A stretch of DNA of 64,000 bases, from the NCBI GenBank assembly GCA_900551455.1, contig URVV01000001.1, positions 1 to 64,000 of the forward strand, in the 5' to 3' direction. The stretch's first letter is position 1; the number at the start of each line of letters is the position of its first letter. Made by a program: the position numbers and the translations under genes. This stretch comes from an uncultured Mycoplasmatota bacterium (GTDB taxonomy: Bacteria > Bacillota_I > Bacilli_A > RF39 > UBA660). This document shows, one piece after another, positions 60,636 to 64,000 of the stretch. The notes under the pieces were generated by a model that saw only the letters and a list, made by a program, of their open reading frames with translations, searched no databases and was not told the origin of the DNA.

Positions 60636-62546
60636 GTGGCAAGTTTTAATGGAAACATAGGTACACCAAGTGATGGATTTAATTTAAAGGTTGATTATAA
60701 TTTATCTGCAGTTAACGATAACATATCAACAAATGCAACTAAAATAATTTCAATCGTAGGTCAAGTAAAAAGAAACAACAGTAGTTATTACCCCTACAAT
60801 AGTACGAAAAGTGCTAGCATAAAAATAGAAAAACAAAATGAATCAGGCAGTTGGGAAACGGTAAAAACAATTTCCGTAAATAGTGGAAGTTATTCATTTA
60901 ACGACAACAACTATCAAACATGGGTTAGTGGCTCAAATATTTCTATAGCTCATAAAAATAATGGTACTCAAAAAATAAGAATTACATTTAGTGTTGATGG
61001 TAAATTAAGCAGTTATTATCCAGTTGGTAGTATAAGTAAGGAAATAGATTTACCTACAATACCTCGTGCAAGTGATATAGCAGTATCTAATACTGATTTG
61101 GGGCAGAATATACCAATTACAATAGGTAAAAAGGTGGATTCATTTACAAGTACATTAACTTACACCATTGGAACATTGACAGGGACAATAGTAGAAAAGA
61201 CAAATTTATCTAACTATCCGTGGGTAATGACTTCTACTCTAATCAATCAAATTAAAAATGCTTATCAAAATACAGGCTCTTATGCTAAAGGTGGAATTGA
61301 AGCGAAGATTACTTGCAAAACATATAATGGAACAACATTGATAGGTTCAAAAGAGGCAACATTTAAGTTGTATATAACTGATAAACCAGTTATTAGCAGT
61401 GTAACAAGAACTGAATTAAATAGTAATATATTGGCTTTAACTACTAATGTATTAAGACATGCATCACAGAATAAATTTACAATAAGTGCAAATGCTCCAA
61501 CTGGTGCTACAATTACTGGTTATAGAGTAAAAAATGGTACACAAGACAGTGGACTATCAACAAGTAATGTAGTTAAACTAAATGATATTCAAACTTATTA
61601 TGAAGAAAATAATGCGCTAAAGACTAAATTTATTGTTACTTGTGTGGATTCAAGAGGAAATGAATCAGAAGAATATCCAGTAATTTGTGATTTTACAAAT
61701 TACATACAAGTATCAATCAATAAGACTGATGTATCAATAAAAAGAAGTTCCGGAACATCAACCGATTGCAAAATTTACCTAACAGGTAATTTTTTTAATG
61801 GTAAAATTGGAACTACGGACAATATAATATCGTTCAAAGTTAGGTATAAATTAAGGGAAGAGACTGAATACAGTTCGTGGATAACATTATCAACTACTTA
61901 TACTGGCAACACATTCAAAGTAGATAATGTTGCTATAGCAGGTACGTTTGATTATACCAAAAATTACGATTTTGAATTGTTGGCCGGCGACAAAATAAAT
62001 GATTCTGATAGTTGTAATAAAATTTTTGCGAATGCACGAGATATAGTTAAATTTCATAAGAACGGTGCAGATTTTTTAGAACTCACAGTAAAAAAAACAA
62101 AGGTTGTTACGGTAAATCAGTTAGGCGATTTAAACAATTTAACTACAGATAATAAGACTAGTGTTGTGAACGCAATAAACAGTTTAGTTGCTAGTTTAAA
62201 TAGTATTGTAAGCTCTAATACAAATGTGAATGGGACTTATATTAAATATTCAAATGGCCAAATGGAATGCTATAAGAATATTATTTATACTGCTAATGGT
62301 GATTTTGTCGCTGATGGTAGTATTTTTTATAAGCAACTTGGATCTTGGACGTTCCCACAAGAGTTTGTAGAGATTCCTAATGTTCAAATTTCTGTGGTAA
62401 ACACTGTAACTTCGAGACGTGCGTATGGTTATTTGAGCGGTGAAATTTCAAAAACTAAAATAACAAATTATGGAGTTATTAATTATTGGAATGCCACCGA
62501 TAGCGATGGGATTGTATGTCTGGTTGCAAGAGGAAAGTGGAAATAG
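60636..62546 (+). CDS. DUF859-like phage minor structural protein
   Basis: 636 residues. AGGAG is nine bases before GTG 60636; an ATG at 60627 is too close to it. Ig-like strand-rich repeats with P-T-I-P-R-A-S-D-I and W-x-S-G/A patterns match DUF859 tail proteins of streptococcal phages. The C terminus has L-x-D-L-N-N-L-T-T-D-N-K-T-S-V-V-N-A-I-N and a carbohydrate-binding-like end (G-S-W-T-F-P-Q-E-F). Probably a fibre that binds the host surface. Confidence 0.7.
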   Translation: MASFNGNIGTPSDGFNLKVDYNLSAVNDNISTNATKIISIVGQVKRNNSSYYPYNSTKSASIKIEKQNESGSWETVKTISVNSGSYSFNDNNYQTWVSGSNISIAHKNNGTQKIRITFSVDGKLSSYYPVGSISKEIDLPTIPRASDIAVSNTDLGQNIPITIGKKVDSFTSTLTYTIGTLTGTIVEKTNLSNYPWVMTSTLINQIKNAYQNTGSYAKGGIEAKITCKTYNGTTLIGSKEATFKLYITDKPVISSVTRTELNSNILALTTNVLRHASQNKFTISANAPTGATITGYRVKNGTQDSGLSTSNVVKLNDIQTYYEENNALKTKFIVTCVDSRGNESEEYPVICDFTNYIQVSINKTDVSIKRSSGTSTDCKIYLTGNFFNGKIGTTDNIISFKVRYKLREETEYSSWITLSTTYTGNTFKVDNVAIAGTFDYTKNYDFELLAGDKINDSDSCNKIFANARDIVKFHKNGADFLELTVKKTKVVTVNQLGDLNNLTTDNKTSVVNAINSLVASLNSIVSSNTNVNGTYIKYSNGQMECYKNIIYTANGDFVADGSIFYKQLGSWTFPQEFVEIPNVQISVVNTVTSRRAYGYLSGEISKTKITNYGVINYWNATDSDGIVCLVARGKWK

Positions 62547-62560
62547 AAAGGAGTAAAAAA

Positions 62561-62920
62561 ATGAAAATTGTAGATAAAGAAATTCATATTAATAGAGGAG
62601 ATAGGTTATTGATAGAATTTTCTATTGATAATGGAGAAGATAAATATACATTTAAAGATGGAGACAAGATTAAATTTTCAATCTATAAAAAGAAAGAATT
62701 GGATAAACTACCAGTTTTACAAAAAGTATTTGAACCAACTGTTGGTTCTAATAGTGTAGATATAGATGTATCTGGTGAGGATATGAAAATAGGTGAAATG
62801 GCAAGCAAGCCTATTGAATACTGGTATGAAATAGAGTTAAATGGTGATTCAACAATCATAGGTTATGATAATGATGGTGCAAAGAAATTAATTCTTTATC
62901 CAGAAGGTGCAGACTTATGA
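62561..62920 (+). CDS. Small tail-associated protein
   Basis: 119 residues from ATG 62561 with AAAGGAG. Opening I-N-R-G-D-R-L-L-I-E-F-S-I-D and G-D-K-I-K-F-S-I-Y-K resembles the N-terminal strand domain of phage baseplate upper proteins. Overlaps the next gene by four bases (ATGA). Confidence 0.55.
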   Translation: MKIVDKEIHINRGDRLLIEFSIDNGEDKYTFKDGDKIKFSIYKKKELDKLPVLQKVFEPTVGSNSVDIDVSGEDMKIGEMASKPIEYWYEIELNGDSTIIGYDNDGAKKLILYPEGADL

Positions 62921-64000
62921 TACAGGAAAAGCAAAAGCTTAGTGGCAATCTAAATACTAAGCAATCGTTAAATGGGTCACTCAATAATACAGTTATATAT
63001 GTTGATCCAATTACTCAGGAAAAAGAAGTCACACCTACTAGAGAAGCTCAAGAGATAATTCCTGATACTGGGTATACAGGTTTATCTAAGGTAACAGTCA
63101 AAGGTTATAAGCCTAATGTAGCAAATAAAACAATAACCTCAAATGGCACATACAAAGCAAGTGATGATAATTTAGACGGATATAGTCAGGTCTCTGTTGA
63201 AACAAATGGAGTTGATATAAATGATTATTTTTTAACCACACCACAAACTTTTAGTGGAATTGTGAAGTACATAACAAAAATACCTGAATTAGACACTTCA
63301 GGATTAACTAATATGGCTTATATGTTTGATGGGTGTACAAATTTATCTAGTATTTCAAATTTGAATACTTCTAAAGTAGAATCAATGAATAATGCATTTT
63401 CACGTTGTTCAAATCTTGTATCTATTCCAAATTTGAACACTTCTAAAGTGAAATCAATGTATTATGCATTTGCAGGATGCTCGAATCTTGTATCAATACC
63501 ACAATTGGATACTTCAAATGTAACTACTATGGATTTTATGGTTCAAAATTGTTATAAAATAACTTCAATACCTGAATTAAATACTTCAAATGTTGCTAGT
63601 ATGCGAGGAATGTTTCACAGTTGCTATGCATTAGTGTCTATTCCTGAGTTAGATACTTCGAATGTAACTACTATGGAGGAAATGTTCTGTAACTGTAGTT
63701 CATTAGTTCAGGCACCACAAATTGATACTTCAAATGCAGTCTCAATAAAATCGATGTTTCTAGGTTGTAATCAATTAAAAACAGTTCCACTTTTTGACTC
63801 CAGCAAAGTAGAATATATTGAACGAATTTTTACTGATTGCAAAAATCTGGAAAATGTTGGTGGATTTCAAAATCTAGGACAAGCATACAAAACAACGCAA
63901 TCCGCAAATTACTATTCTTACAAATTATCATTTACAGAATGCACAAATTTAACAGAGCAATCACTTATCAATGTATTAACAAATTTGTACGACATTGCAA
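62917..64000 (+). CDS. BspA-type leucine-rich repeat tail protein (3' end outside window)
   Basis: ATG 62917 opens a frame that runs off the window (361 residues so far). After about 110 residues with a tail-adhesin-like G-Y-T-G-L-S-K-V-T-V unit and T-I-T-S-N-G-T-Y, eight or so repeats of about 23 residues follow: I-P-x-L-D-T-S-N-V-T-T-M, then M-F-x-x-C-x-x-L. This is the BspA/DUF285 form, with a Cys in nearly every unit. Such repeats bind host or matrix surfaces; here a receptor-binding tip is likely. Confidence 0.8.
   Translation, partial: MIQEKQKLSGNLNTKQSLNGSLNNTVIYVDPITQEKEVTPTREAQEIIPDTGYTGLSKVTVKGYKPNVANKTITSNGTYKASDDNLDGYSQVSVETNGVDINDYFLTTPQTFSGIVKYITKIPELDTSGLTNMAYMFDGCTNLSSISNLNTSKVESMNNAFSRCSNLVSIPNLNTSKVKSMYYAFAGCSNLVSIPQLDTSNVTTMDFMVQNCYKITSIPELNTSNVASMRGMFHSCYALVSIPELDTSNVTTMEEMFCNCSSLVQAPQIDTSNAVSIKSMFLGCNQLKTVPLFDSSKVEYIERIFTDCKNLENVGGFQNLGQAYKTTQSANYYSYKLSFTECTNLTEQSLINVLTNLYDIA

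Larger units (their letters stand above)
28734..64000. mobile_element. Temperate prophage with serine integrase (right end outside window)
   Basis: The element starts at the cotJC junction and holds, left to right, integrase, lysogeny switch, replication and recombination genes, packaging, head and tail genes. It is still in tail genes at the window edge, so lysis genes and attR lie beyond. P22-type portal and absence of a tape measure and major tail protein suggest a short-tailed virion. Genes use AAA and AAT-rich codons, unlike the GGA/AAG/GTT-rich host genes to the left. All structural genes look intact, so it may be functional. Confidence 0.9.

Overview
The window reads as a very AT-rich, low-GC Gram-positive (Bacillota) chromosome carrying a large prophage on its right half. 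TGA is used as a stop (for example at the ends of tsaE and hemW), so the code is not the Mycoplasma type. Sortase B, the era-yqzL-recO order, a DUF402/Ntdp protein, DUF1292 and a CotJC-type protein point to an uncultured Bacilli or Clostridia-like gut lineage. Species cannot be named from the sequence alone.

Region 1, about 1-28260, is host housekeeping DNA. It holds a pgsA-like gene, sortase B, DUF402, the t6A operon tsaE-tsaB-rimI-tsaD, a run of class III pseudopilin genes interleaved with ung, hemW, mscS and an HD-domain gene, rodA, vanZ-like, ybeY-cdd-era-yqzL-like-recO, and a membrane-anchored surface operon with an NAGPA-like phosphodiester glycosidase. A small toxin-antitoxin module (18895-19478) lies next to a five-tRNA operon (Leu, Ser, fMet, Asp, Phe, minus strand). 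Then come two long coiled-coil proteins with a DUF1292 gene, rplM-rpsI, rpsO and pnp. Consensus promoters (TTGACA-N17-TATAAT) and strong intrinsic terminators separate most units.

Region 2, about 28260-28748, is the junction. The 3' part of a cotJC spore-coat/Mn-catalase-like gene is cut in frame just before its first expected metal ligand, and 12 bases later a large serine recombinase gene ends. This is the left attachment site of the prophage; the 5' part of cotJC must lie beyond base 64000. The layout recalls intervening elements of sporulation genes such as skin in sigK, and it is the most interesting hypothesis in the window.

Region 3, 28749 to beyond 64000, is a temperate phage: integrase, divergent XRE repressor switch with three CACAAAAYGTG operators, DnaD-like and G39P-like replication genes, DUF1351-RecT-MBL-SSB recombination block, NinB-like and RusA-like genes, many small early genes, and an RNA ligase-like protein. 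Next come an ArpU-like late regulator and a 312-base non-coding stretch with extensive pairing and its own terminator. The late genes are HNH-like, small and large terminase, portal, scaffold, capsid, adaptors, a hub-like protein, a coiled-coil virion protein, a 1739-residue polyvalent protein and tail fibre genes ending in a BspA-type leucine-rich repeat protein. No major tail protein or tape measure is seen, so the virion is probably short-tailed. A 47-base tRNA-like acceptor/T-arm element with an encoded CCA sits between the capsid gene and the next gene.
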